NCBI GenBank assembly: GCA_000231825.2
Contig: JH720401.1
Span: 1 to 27,328 of the forward strand
Direction: 5' to 3'
From: Tetrahymena elliotti 4EA
Taxonomy: Eukaryota > Ciliophora > Oligohymenophorea > Hymenostomatida > Tetrahymenidae
Length of the DNA stretch: 27,328 bases
In this document: in pieces, positions 10,321 through 21,618 of the stretch
Position numbering within the stretch: position 1 is the first letter of the stretch
How the letters are laid out: every line of letters begins with the position of its first letter
The notes under the pieces: model-generated
The model's database searches: none
What the model was told of the DNA's origin: nothing
The model's input: the letters and a program-made list of their open reading frames with translations, nothing else
Made by a program: the position numbers and the translations under genes

Positions 10321-11648
10321 TCAAGTTTTTTAAGATTAGTCAATGTCTAGTGTTTAATTATCAAGAGTAGGAACGTTGAAAATCAACTCCTCTTAAATTT
10401 AATTATGTAAAAATTTTTAGTCATATTTAACATCAAATAAAAAAAGTCCTTCTGGTTTAGCTTTTAGTCTGATCAAATTTCTTCTTTCTTCTTGTGGTAT
10501 AAACTCTGTTGGGTTTAGAAGATAATTCAAGTAGTTTTCATCGATTTTTTTTTAAGCGAATAGAACAGCTATTCCTACCATATATCTTACTTAGTACTTT
10601 AAAAATCCTTTCCCTTTTACGCTAATACGTATTGATTGAATTTTAGGGAAATGTCTATTATTTATATAATTTAATTAATAAATATAAAATTTAAAATTTA
10701 AAAGTAAGATTTTTATAAAATTTAATAAAATCAAATAAACAAAAAATAAATGATTTTATTTTACTCGTTAGGACAGTGAGTGATTTAAAAAGAGTTAAGT
10801 TCTTTTTCAAACAAATTAAATTATGTTTGGAAAGGCTCTGGACTTGTAAACAAATAAAAATTGTGTCTCCCCAAGTATTTTTAGAATGCTTGATTTAATC
10901 TATCTATATCTACATAATCAGGGATACACCAGGATTATTTATAGAATAGTAAAGGATTTTCCCAATGATAACCTACCTATGTATCTAAGTAAAAGACATA
11001 TTCTCTTTATATAAAAAATTAATAAACAAATATACAATTAAGTGCATTAAATATTGACAGTTAAAGATTTTTAAATAATATTTTGCTAATTAAAATATTA
11101 ATGAGTTGTTTAGTTATTTATAATGACATAAACACAATTTTAAATACTTTTCTAAACAATTGTTTCTAACATCAAACTCCATAGGGACTTAATAGACTTC
11201 ATTTATAGCTATTTAATCTCCAGAGTCTCTCAAATAAAAATTCACTCCTCTTTACACAGTGAGCAGATCCCATATTTTTTTCTTTTGTATATATATTATA
11301 AGAAATGATAAGAAATAAAAATTGTTTACCTTAGAATCTCTTTGTAATACAAACTAAACAGGATGCTTTCTAGCATTTACTCCAACATCTGTCCTACTTG
11401 AGGATTTAATATTAACTTCTTACTTCGCAAAATTATTCAAGGATTACTATTTTTTTTAGCATAATTTTAAATATGAATATTGATGCTTAAGTTCATTTCT
11501 GTAAATTCATGAATATTTTAGGCAAAGCATTTACTTAAATAGAATCCTGAATAGTTTTGAATCTTTATCCTTCTAATATCTAGTATTAGAATCCATGGTA
11601 ATTTCTACCTAAGTAAGAAAAGAAAGCTAAATATTTAATTTTTTTCAT
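10321..11648 (-). CDS. tRNA pseudouridine synthase, TruA family
   Basis: Complete five-exon gene of 312 aa: exons 11648-11535, 11446-11330, 11281-11148, 11004-10765 and 10654-10321, with introns of 87, 48, 143 and 110 nt and phases that close. TruA-family enzymes isomerise uridine to pseudouridine in the tRNA anticodon arm. Evidence in order: N-terminal FFSYLGRNYHGFQYQ, matching the family's first strand; TIQDSIQQSLNNFA; the catalytic loop SSRTDVGVNARKHPVQF with Asp58 as nucleophile; YVFYLDTQVGYHWENPL; RHNFYLFTS; and the C-terminal ISVKGKGFLKYQVRYMVG followed by GLFLFDVKY. Length fits a compact bacterial or organellar-like member. No targeting peptide is evident, since it starts directly with the first strand. 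Which eukaryotic group (Pus1, Pus3 or TruA-like) is undecided. It is divergent from the cNMP-binding gene to its right. Confidence 0.93.
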
Positions 11649-12912
11649 AGCAAAGTACAACTATATGTAAGTTAACAAATAATTAATGATTTGATTCTTA
11701 AATATTAAGAAATTTCAAGAAATTAATTTAGTGTATCTTACAAATCTGCAATACTAAAATATCTAGTTTTATTATATTCACATGAACACAATTTTATCAT
11801 TTCAAATCTTAAAAATTATTTTTTATGCTTCTTTAGGTGTAGACTTTTGAAATTTGACAAACATTTTAGTTTATTAATTATTTTATAAGATATTTTATCA
11901 TCGTTTGAAAGAATATTTCTGTTTAAATTTGAATAATTTTCTTAATAAATTTCACAACAATAATTCCAACTAAAAATGATTTTTTTATTCTAAAAAATTT
12001 AAAATCTCAATCCAAAATATTTATAAAAATAAATTAAAAAACTTATCATTTGAATCAATAATAATATTAGAAAAGATAAAATAATTATTTTGCAAATTTT
12101 TATAATGATGACTAAAAATTAAATAATGTAGTATCTTTATCAAGAGTATTTTATTTTTATTTTATTCTATTTTTTATAATTTTTTATCAATGATACTTGA
12201 AATTGATGAAAGTTTGTTTGTACAAAAAAATTAAGAAGGATTTTTTATGGTAAACGATTATTTGCTTAGATAAAAATGTAAGATTAAAATAAGAATAAAT
12301 GGTTTTTATTAATTTTACTTATTAGTTATTAAATTAGATGACTAAAAATTGATTGATGATTTTAAATAGTGAATTTTGGAATTAATGGTAAAAAAATAAT
12401 ATATGATATTTATTACTTATTTGTAAATAAATTAAGGCATATAATTGGGAATTATTTTGAACATAAAAATATATCAGCAGGGATTTAAAATTATTGGATT
12501 TATTTTTTTATTGTGTTTTTATTGAAGTAATCTGACTAAATATACCTGTAAAATAATTTTCTTTCTTAATCTTGTAAAATCTATCACTTCATGGATTTAT
12601 CAGAAGATAGATAGTATCTTAATTTATTAAGGCATTAGATGTAAATAGTTTTTAATAATACTTATATTTTTTAGAAAGGAGATTAATTAAATTAATTAGA
12701 TACAATAAGCTATTTTAGTGAATATAAAATATTGGAAACATTATTCAACCAATAGTTTTTTTCACAATTGCTGATTAAATATTAATTAAAAAGCAATTAA
12801 TTATTACATCTGTTAAATCCATTCAAAGAGTTTTTAGCTATTAAAAAGTTTATTAATATCAAAAATTCTATTAGTTAATCTATTTAGAAAGCTTTTTAAA
12901 ACGAAGATAAAA
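11649..12912. other. divergent intergenic region, no gene seen
   Basis: This 1.26-kb AT-rich stretch separates the starts of the minus-strand pseudouridine synthase and the plus-strand cNMP-binding gene, so it should contain both promoters. No conserved motif or open frame stands out. Confidence 0.6.
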
Positions 12913-15900
12913 ATGGGAGAAAAGCCATACTAAAATATAGAATTGAATGTATTAAATAATGATTTTTACTAAATACCAGATATAGATATTAATCCCCTGT
13001 AAAATAAATTAGGATATAATTCATACACTCAAGAAATCTTTTGATGAGAGAAACCTTAATGAAATTGAAAAGCTTTAATAGCAAACAAAAGACATACCAT
13101 TTTTCAAACAATATATAAGCTAAGGAGATAAAGATGGTAAAATATTACTATTTCAAAGAAAAAATTTAATTCAAAAATTTCATTAATATTTGCAATACCT
13201 TAAAAATAGTTATTAAAATCATTATATCATTAACAAATTAGTCCATAAAAAATGCTGTAAATTTATGAAATATGAATATGCCAAAAAAGATGAAACAATT
13301 TTTTTGATTGGTAATTTATTTTAGTTTAAGAAATAATCTTAAAATTCGCATATAAATAGATACAATTGGTACTAAATTTTATTTGATCCTTTAAGGAAAA
13401 GTGGGAGTCTACATAAGGCTTCCAAAATAAGTTAACATCTAAAATTAAGGCTCTCCTGAAAAATAACTAGAAGATGATGATTCTTTAACATGTGTTAAAG
13501 TATTAAATTAAGGTGAGGCTTTTGGTGAATTGGCTTTACTAAATAATAAGCCTCGTTTAGCTAGTATTATTGCTCACGAAAATACGTATCTTGCAGTCCT
13601 TGATAAAAAGGAGTTTGGGGCCATCCTTAAAGAAAAAGAGGAGTAGAAATTACTAAAAGAGATGGGTTTCTTTGCAAAATTACCATTTTTTAATGGGTGG
13701 AATTTCAACCTTGTAAAGCTACTATATTTAAACGCCTTCAGAGTTAAGTACAAGAAGGGAGATCTAGTATTTTAAGAAGGATAAGAACCTGTAGCAGTTT
13801 ATATAATCACAGATGGTTAATTTGATGTAAATATTAATACATAAAACTCTACTCTTACACTTTATTTATTAATTTTTTAAAGATAGAATTACTGTTTATT
13901 TAAAAATATAATATCTTTTGGAATAATAAATAAAATAAGTAATTTAAATTATTCATTAGGATAAATTTTTAGACTTTAGAAATGAAAATAATATAAAAAA
14001 TTTATCTATTTTACTCAGTTAAAATTATATTTTAAAGTCAATTAAATAAATTATTTTTTTTAATAAAAGCTTGAGAAAACATTTGATAAAGAAAAGAGGC
14101 TTGATTTTTGGGAAAGTGATAATTAAAATTAAATAAAAAACATGAGGTTTGCTTAAAAAAAAGCAAAAATGAATTTAAGAGTAAATTATAATAAAACAAT
14201 TTCATATTTATTTTTATTTTTAAGGCTTTGGCAAAAGAGAGGAAGGAATCATATTTTTTAAAAACACAAAATATCATAAAAGCTATCCAAATCTATTTTT
14301 AAATGCTCATCAATAAAAAAAAAGAAGCTAGCAATAATATCCCAACATATAATCTACATTTTCATAAATTAAGTTCCCATACATTTTTTATTATTTCTTT
14401 TAATATTATGAAAATTCTACTAATCAACTCTCTCCCTCACTCCAAGTTTTATTTTATTAAATAAATAGAATGAAAACATATTTAAATGTATTTACTATTA
14501 AAAGATAGCAAGTTATGTCCCTCATGAGCTTTTTGGAGAAGAAGATATAATGAATTAAAATCATAAAAGAACTTTTAGCGCTTTATGTGAAAGTGCAACA
14601 GGAGAGTGCATTATGATTAAGAAGAGAGATTTTTTTATTAGAATATTAAAAGAAGAAGGTGCTAAGTAATATCTTAAGTAGAGACTTTAAAATAAAAATA
14701 ATAGAATGATGGAAAAAATTGAGAACATTAAGAATTCAATTTATGGGTTTTAAAATTTTTTATATAATGATCAAGATGGTTTAAAAAAGCAGAAAGAATA
14801 AAATTAAGAAATTTTTAAAAATGAGAATTTCAGCTAGGAGGCAATAAAAAGATTTTTAAGCAATCAATAGCATTAGTCTAATTACTAACCTGATAAAGAT
14901 TTTCATCACAAAGAATCCCCTTCTCCATAAGAGATTGAAAGCCCTAATTTGAATCCATCATCTATAAAACATTCTCATGCCAAAAGATCTATGACATCGT
15001 TTATGAATTTATTTACAAGCAATTAAATTGAATCAAATTCTCCCATAATCCCTATATTTGAGTATAAAAGGCAGAGTCTAGCTGCAAATACAGAGTCATT
15101 CAGTCCTTTACTCAAATAAATTAAGCAATAATAAAATGATGGAGAGAATAAACCCATTTTAAAGTTATTTTTAAATCCTAACCCAAATGTTGAAATTCAT
15201 TCCCCATCTAAAAATTAAATAGACTCTCCATAAAAAGATAATATAAGAGCTAGTAAAAAAAATCTAACATCTATACCTAATTCTCAATAATCTTCTTAGG
15301 TATTTATTAAAAAGTTTTCAGCTGTTTTTGATGAGGAGAAATTCAATAATTTTAAATTATCTTTAATAAGAAATAAAAGTATTAATAATCATGACTAAAA
15401 TAAGCTACATGTAACTAATTAATCTAATGAAATAAATTCTCATTCACTGATAGATATACCAGAGCTCTCTTAATAGAATAGTAAATCTAATACCAATAAT
15501 TAAGATCATGATATTAAAAATTCAATCAATTCAATTAATGTTATGAATTAAACAATTGCCGAAAGAAAAAATCTAAATAAGAGTTCTTATTCATCTGATA
15601 ATGAATCTGGTGGTGAGAGATCATGCTTATCTTCTTAATCACCTTAATTTAATTGGAATACAAACTATTATTCTGACGATAAATCTAGGACTAAGTCACA
15701 CATAATTAATTGCAACGATTAAACAGTAGCAAGCAAATATAGCTCTATGCCTAGTGTTTCAATTAATAAAAAGAGCTAAAAATTAAAAATATTTGAAAAC
15801 ATAAAATAAAAATATTAATCATAAAATTCATTGTCTCATCTTAATGCTAATAACGAAGATAATAAATTAAATAAAGATGAAACGAAAATTTACTAAGAAG

Positions 15901-16787
15901 AAGAAAATAAATTTCATAATAGCTAGAGTAAAAATAGCTCAATTGCTTTACCAAAAATAGTTATAAATTCTGATTCAAGCACATTAGAATAAAATAGTAG
16001 AATACAAAGATTAGCCTCAGATGAGTCAAGTCAATATAAGCTTAAGACACCAAATTATAAAAAATAAATAAACCATGATCAGACCTATCATTTTACTAAT
16101 ACATCTGATAGAAATATCATAAGTTAGTCTGTAGAAAGATAAAAAAAATCACCACTTTACTTTAACCAAGTTTTCTAAGCTAATATTGAATACCTTAACA
16201 AAAATTAAAGATACAATTCATCATTAGATCTTTAAGGAAAAAGTTAATTAAATGGAATAAATTAAAAATAAACAAATGCAACTTTTAAAGTTACATAAGT
16301 TAATAGTGCAAGTAAATCTATATCTCCCTAAAGGAAAATTATTTAAAAAAAATAAAATTAAAATAAACCTGGCTCTGAATAAAGTAATTTATATTACAAG
16401 TAGCATATCTAAGCAGGATAAAGATTTGGAGATTTATTTGAAAGAATGGTCTTACAATAATAGGAAAAATCATTTAAAACTCTTGAAAATGTTCATAATA
16501 ATTCTTTAATATCTAAATTTGAAGAGGCTCATAAACAAAATTTATTCAGCAACAGCTTATTACAAAAAAGCAACTTGAAAATTAATCAATAAAATATTAA
16601 AATAATACCTAAAGTTAAAGAAGATATCTAGAGCTCCTTGTTTAATTAACTAAAAAATCATATAAGCATAGGAACTCAATTTTCTTCTCTAATTAAATAA
16701 TTAGATTAAAACAATACTTAAAAAATACAACCATAAAATAAACTACAAAGTTAAATTATTACAAAAATCAAAATAAATAAAAATTGA
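12913..16787 (+). CDS. cyclic-nucleotide-binding protein A (two domains)
   Basis: Five-exon model of about 1004 aa: 12913-12948, 13013-13136, 13242-13310, 13360-13826 and 14469-16787, introns 64, 105, 49 and 642 nt, stop TGA 16785-16787. Domain 1 (about residues 55-190) has YLILQGKVGVYI and the phosphate-binding cassette GEAFGELALLNNKPRLAS, with Glu and Arg142 kept. Domain 2 (about 190-285) has FQEGQEPVAVYIITDGQFD and LFGEED..KRTFS. The remaining 700 or so residues are Asn/Ser/Gln/Lys-rich low complexity with no fold recognised. There is no kinase domain or channel pore, so it probably acts as a cNMP sensor or scaffold. Its architecture matches protein B downstream. Uncertain points: the start (ATG 12959 is an unspliced alternative), intron 13137-13241, whose length is a multiple of three, and a possible missed exon in the 642-nt intron. 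Confidence 0.88.
13827..14468 (+). other. long intron, possibly hiding an exon
   Basis: Intron of cNMP-binding gene A, from donor GTAAATATT to acceptor AAATAG. The paralogue B carries a 111-nt exon at the corresponding place, and A lacks about 30 residues between DGQFD and KIASYVPHELFGEED. A TGA-free stretch from about 14225 (after TTTTTAAG) is a candidate exon, but I could not find a good donor for it. Confidence 0.5.
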
Positions 16788-17054
16788 TAAAATATGTTTG
16801 ATAAAATAAAAAAATTAAATATATTATGCTTTACAATATATTATTTTGTTTAAATAATCTTTTATCATATAAAATCATTTATACCTTTATTTTTCATTTT
16901 ATAATTCAAATTTATTATTGTTTAAAATTTTGTTCACAAATTTTTATCTTGTTTTCTGAATTGGATTTTACACAAAATTTAATAAAAAATAAGATAAATT
17001 ATGTAATCTACATTTTTTTTGTTTTTTGAAGAAATTATTTAAAACAAACTAACT
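16788..17054. other. spacer between gene A and candidate small gene
   Basis: Short AT-rich stretch of 267 bp with nothing recognisable, presumably the 3' end of gene A and the upstream region of the next gene. Confidence 0.5.
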
Positions 17055-17519
17055 ATGAATAAAAAAAATATCAAACTTAAAAAAAGTAAATTATTTAAAA
17101 AACAGTAAAACTAAGAAATAATAGATAAAATTTAAAAAAAATAATTTGGTATAATTAATTTCTGTTTTTGTATTATCTTACTGGCTATTAGTTTTATTAA
17201 ATTTAAGAATTTTGTTTCAGTAAAATAAATAAGCAGAGCTAAAAATCTAGAAATTAATTCATTATTTTACAAATTAATAAGTACAACAACTTTGTTTAAA
17301 ATACTAATTCAAGGAATTGAAGAAAAGAATCAATTTGATTATTAATATAAAATTTGTAAGGGATTAATATATTTGTAAGATGATATTTATAATAATAAAA
17401 TTTGTGGATATTAAATTAGAAAGGATTTTTAATAGCCAATAAATGCTCTTTTTAATTAAATAAATATTAATTACTTTGATGATGAGAAATTATAAGTAAA
17501 TAATTTTGGTGATTTTTGA
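17055..17519 (+). CDS. candidate small single-pass membrane protein
   Basis: Intronless frame of 154 codons between the two cNMP-binding genes, ATG 17055-17057 to TGA 17517-17519, visible only when TAA/TAG are read as Gln. The N-terminus is strongly Lys-rich (MNKKNIKLKKSKLFKK), followed by one hydrophobic segment at about residues 33-50 (IINFCFCIILLAISFI). A mixed polar C-terminal region follows with scattered Cys and Tyr (YKICKGLIYLQDDIY). That layout suggests a type II single-pass membrane protein. No family is recognised. A chance frame of this length has perhaps a one-in-ten likelihood in such DNA, and GC is only slightly raised, so this is a candidate. An alternative ending would splice at GTAAATAATT (17497). 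It ends 126 bp before gene B. Confidence 0.45.
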
Positions 17520-17645
17520 AAGCTATTTAGAAGCCAAGTACATTATTTTGAAATATTATTAATTTAATTTACTGAATTATTAGTATAAATTACATCTAAA
17601 AATCGCTTAGATATATAAAATTTCAATAATTGAAAAATAAGTAGA

Positions 17646-20253
17646 ATGAGTTCTCTATCGCCTGATTCTAAATAGCTGCAAGTGTGATATTAAATACTTT
17701 TTATCTCAAATATTTATTTTAAATCAATATTCTTCCATAAAATAGTACATAATTAAGCTACTACAATTAGATCCTGAGCAAAGAACAAATAAAATGATCT
17801 AAAAATTAATATAAGATGACAGTTATTTTCCCTAATTATCAAACTACTTACCTAAATAAGAATAAGAAGGTATTTATAAAAATAATTACAACATTGAGTT
17901 TTAAATAACTATTACTTAAGCATTTTTTCATGTTTTTTCTTTATAATTAGTTAAAATATAATGTTTAAAGTATATGAAATATGAATTTTTTAATGCAAAC
18001 ACATCTGTTTTTAACATAGGTAACTAAATATTTAGTTCTTAATTTATAACCATTATGTATTCTTTGATCGATTTTAGATGAGAAAGGAGAAAAATTTTAC
18101 CTAATTTTATCAGGCATAGTAGGAGTATTTATTCGCAAGAATAAAGATGATTAAACTCTTTATAAAGTGAAAGAGTTAAGAAGTGGATAAGGCTTTGGAG
18201 AAATGGCTTTAATTAGTAATAAATTAAGAAGTGCTAGTATAATATGCCTTAGCAATGTTCATCTTGCTTCACTTGAAAAAATCAAATTCAATATTGTTTT
18301 GAAATCTTTAGAACAATAAAGGCTCTAGGATAATTTAATTTATTTAGAAAGCATTCCATATTTTTCAAATTGGAGTGAATAATAGCTCAAATAAATTTAC
18401 TATAATTCTTTTAGATAAGAATTTCATAAAAATGAAAAGGTTTTTGAAGAAAATTAAGAAATAGACTCTGTTTTCATCATTTTAGATGGGGAATTTATGG
18501 TAAATATTATTTCAAACATATCTCCATGACCATTCATTTACTTTAATTAAAGTAATCTAAGCATTTTAGAATTTTAGAAAGAGATTAAGAGACAAATAAA
18601 TTTAATGATCTGAAAAAAAACTTTATTGTTTCTGATAGCTAAAATAACATGAAGAATATCTAGGTAAATATCTATTTTTAGCAACTATTGTTTAATATTA
18701 AAGTAAAATCTATATTAATCAATTAAGGTTACTATTATGTAAAAAAATGAATTATTTGGAGAAGAAGATATTATAGGATAACAAGACAAGAGAACTTTTA
18801 CAGTAACTTGTCTTTCTATTAAAGGAGAAGTAAAAAGCTACTTACTTTTTTATTAAAAAATTTCAATAATAATGTTAATATTAATCAAAAGGTTTTGATG
18901 GTTAAATAGAAAGATTTTTAGCGTATTATAATGGCTGATTTTAGAAGTAGATAACTTATAGAAAAGAGGCTATCAATGAAAAATGTTGTTAGGAATGCTA
19001 GAATTTCTACAATTGCAGCTTAGTTTGATAAATTGTAATACCAAAAAATTATAAATTAAAGCCCAACAATGTTTCATTAAAATAAGAATAATAATGTATT
19101 TGAGAATAAACAATTTTTTGATGATGAATATTCCTATTATAGATAATAAGTGGATTTAGTTTAGCTTAATCAAGAAGAATTATTAAATTCTTAAGAAATC
19201 TAAGAAAATTAATAGTAAAAAAATTGCTAAAATGAAAAAGACTAGAACATATCTCCTAGGTGTAATATGAAAAAAAAAGTTTAAAAAGATATTTTAGTAA
19301 AAGGATTCTAAGAATAATTAAAATTCAGCTTGATCAAAAAATTTAATTCACTTTAATTAGAAAGATTACACAACACAATCCCCAAAAATTTGATAGAAAG
19401 TATTGATTAAAATGATGAAGAGATTTAAAGATAATTGAATTTAAAGCAAAGACACAATTAAGATATTAGATTGACTGATTAATAAAAAAAGTAATATCAA
19501 AGAATACTGATAAAAAGATAAGCTTAAGAACAAATGCAAAACTTACAAGAATAAAAAACTTTTACTAGATTAGTGTAGTGTACTTCCCATGAAAATTTGT
19601 CTAGTTCATAAAATTTATCAAATTAATTTTTAAGTAAAGGATCTTCAACTTCAAAAAGCAATAAAGCTTAATCTCCTAGATATAGATTTTCTACTCCAGA
19701 AAATATACTTAGATAGCCTATATAGTAAGAAGTTAAAAGTGAACCTTATTTTCATTTTGCCAATTATTCATATACTAATTCTAACTCAGCTCGCAATATA
19801 TAAAATTCTTCAATCTAATCTAAACCAACTACTGCTATATTTAGTTAAAGTAGACCCTTCCTATCTAATACTTAAACTTAAGTTTCATCTCCTTAATTGA
19901 AAAGCTCATAACAAATTATGTCTCCAACTCCTTCCAATAAATCTGATCATTTATTTTGTAGAAAAGAAAACATAAAATTAAAAAAATGTGATAATTTATT
20001 AACTTCTTCATAAATATCTTAAGAAAGTGAAATCAACACTTCAAGTCATGAGGTATAGTAAATACGCCAAAAAAGAAAATCTAATACTTAAATCTAGTTA
20101 TCTAAAAATATTTAATAAATATAACAATCTTATTATAATAACTTCACTAACCCTTACCAAAAAGTAGTGTTATAAATTAAAAAAAAGAAGTAACTAGAGG
20201 ATTTAATTAAGACAATGAATTCAAAAACATAATATTAAATAAATAATAATTGA
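17646..20253 (+). CDS. cyclic-nucleotide-binding protein B (two domains)
   Basis: Seven-exon model of 741 aa: 17646-17681, 17746-17869, 17951-18019, 18078-18499, 18553-18663, 18728-18829 and 18892-20253, phases closing, stop TGA. Exon 1 (12 codons), intron 1 (64 nt), exon 2 (124 nt) and exon 3 (69 nt) equal those of gene A exactly. Domain 1 has FYLILSGIVGVFI and the cassette GQGFGEMALISNKLRSAS (Arg127). Domain 2 has FEENQEIDSVFIILDGEF and LFGEEDIIGQQDKRTF (Arg276), followed by helix CLSIKGEVLMVKQKDF. The C-terminal 400 residues start with a coiled-coil-like Gln/Arg/Lys region and become Ser/Gln/Asn-rich. No effector domain is visible, so a cNMP-responsive regulator is inferred. Exon 5 could instead start at 18562 with the same phase. 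The donor of intron 1 is the unusual GTGTGA. Confidence 0.9.
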
Positions 20254-20540
20254 AAATGTAAAAAAGAAAAAACAAACAAGTATTTTTTTAAGCTAAAAAG
20301 TGACCTTCAATTAATAATTTTCCCTTAAAATATAATTTTGTAAATAATAATTTTACTTTGTGTACATTTACATTTTAAATTTTGCTTTTAATTTTCTAAA
20401 ACATTTCTTAATACTCCTTCTAAATTAAAAATAAATTGCAAAATTTTTAATCAAACATCTCACAAAAATTTATTGGTGATTTTTGAAAAAAAATCTAATC
20501 ATTTTAATGTTAAGATTATTCATAAAATAATTAAAATCTA
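20167..20540 (+). repeat. direct repeat copy 1 (tail of gene B)
   Basis: The last codons and downstream flank of gene B. A diverged second copy lies at 21613-21882. Shared runs include TATAAATTAAAAAAAA, AAGACAATGAAT, CATAATATTAAATAAATAA, TCAATTAATAATTTTCC and GATTATTCAT, in the same order. Confidence 0.75.
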
Positions 20541-20674
20541 ATCTTTAGATTGAGAATTTTTAAAAAAATATCTAATAAAATTCATTTTTTGTTAAAATTT
20601 TGGATCATAATTAAATTTTTCTTTAGTTTTTTATTATTTAAAATATAAAATTACTCTATTGATGCATATAAACG

Positions 20675-20682
20675 CCCTAGGG
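20675..20682. repeat. GC-rich 8-bp palindrome
   Basis: CCCTAGGG sits in otherwise nearly pure A/T sequence, about 45 bp beyond the end of the transposase relic. It may be a remnant of the element's terminal sequence, but no partner was found at the other end. Confidence 0.3.
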
Positions 20683-20725
20683 TTATAAATAAACAAAAAA
20701 CGATTAATTATTTAAATAACTTCAC

Positions 20726-21618
20726 TCATCTATCAATTTACAGCTAAGGCAGTTGATACTCTTCATCCATTTTGCCTTATTTTTCTACATCTATTGTAAA
20801 ATGATTGATGGCTCTTTCTATGTATTTTAGTTAATTTCATTAGTAAATTTTTTAAATTTCATTAAATCTATGAATGATTTATTCTTCAGAAATAGTTTAC
20901 CATGCTTTACTTACTATATTTATAAAAGATTACCTGTCTTTTTTTAAAATATCCTTTATCAGTAGTTTCTTGATTATTAATATACCATTATTCTTATAAA
21001 GTTTTCAGCTTAGCTTTAAATACTTTATTAGAGGATATATCCATAAGATAAATATAATTGTGATATTGGGTTTAAAACTACCACAAGTATCTAAGAACAG
21101 GATATGCTTAGCTAATTCATTTTCACTAAGATTTTTTAACTTTTCATTATCCACCCATACTAGATATCCTTCTTTATTATTAAAAGCTGATGCGTAATTC
21201 CCATTAAACCATATCTCACAATCTCTCTTATCTAACTTTTTTAAGAGCTTAGTAGTAGATCCATTAAATATAATCATAGGAGATATTTTATCACAATTTT
21301 TTATTTCAGATTTATAGCAAATCTAAATATTTCTCTAGTATTTTGTCTTGAATTAAAGAATTGAATGAGTGCTCTTTAATTTAGCAACTTATAAAAATCA
21401 ATAAATTTCATTTAATTTAACAGTTCTAAATTTCAAGATCTTTTTTTATTTGAGAAATAGCTTTAAATCAAATCTACAATTTTATTTACATGACTAACTC
21501 CTCTCGATGTACAATTTATAAAAGAAAATTGCTTAAATTGGCTATTAGATTGAGTTACCAGTAATTTTGATTGGGATTTTTTGGGTATTTCTATTGTAAA
21601 AGATTTGCTGGACAGTAT
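20726..21618 (-). pseudogene. pogo/Tc1-type DDE transposase relic
   Basis: Minus-strand homology to the DDE_1 (pogo/Tigger/jerky) transposase core, read in order: KYQRNIQICYKSEIK, ISPMIIFNGS, IWFNGNYASAFNNKEGYLVW, HILFLDTCGSF (second catalytic Asp with the usual LD.C/H.S pattern), DISSNKVFKAKLKTLQEQW (the PLD-S-NK-FK-L signature after that Asp), SFINIVSKAWQTISEEQII (the AW..IS.E.I motif) and a short polar tail. The gene is dead. There are in-frame TGAs in the first third, after the LFLD motif and near the end, plus a +1 excursion between LFLD and AW. The expected first catalytic Asp (MDE-type) seems to read LNE just before the first TGA. No terminal inverted repeats are clear, though CAGTATAA, resembling a pogo end, sits at 21613. 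Alignment was by eye. Confidence 0.72.
20726..21618 (-). mobile_element. decayed transposon body
   Basis: The transposase relic replaces the sequence that should lie upstream of the second copy of the gene B tail. Homology to that tail begins abruptly at about 21613, immediately next to the relic. Only the coding core is recognisable, and the element's outer ends are not defined. The Tc1/pogo group targets TA, which cannot be tested in such AT-rich DNA. Confidence 0.5.

Noticed and set aside
10109..10324. Minus-strand Phe-rich 71-aa frame
   Set aside because: It is the complement of a purine-rich tract just beyond the stop of the pseudouridine synthase; low complexity only.
13001..13012. Unspliced start of cNMP gene A at ATG 12959
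   Set aside because: It is possible, but the 12-codon first exon, 64-nt intron and phase match gene B exactly, so the spliced start at 12913 is preferred.
14038..14277. Minus-strand 79-aa frame
   Set aside because: It lies inside the long intron of cNMP gene A on the opposite strand, with no protein-like features beyond AT-driven residues.
16276..16509. Plus-strand 77-aa frame
   Set aside because: It is out of frame within the low-complexity tail of cNMP gene A, which is open throughout.
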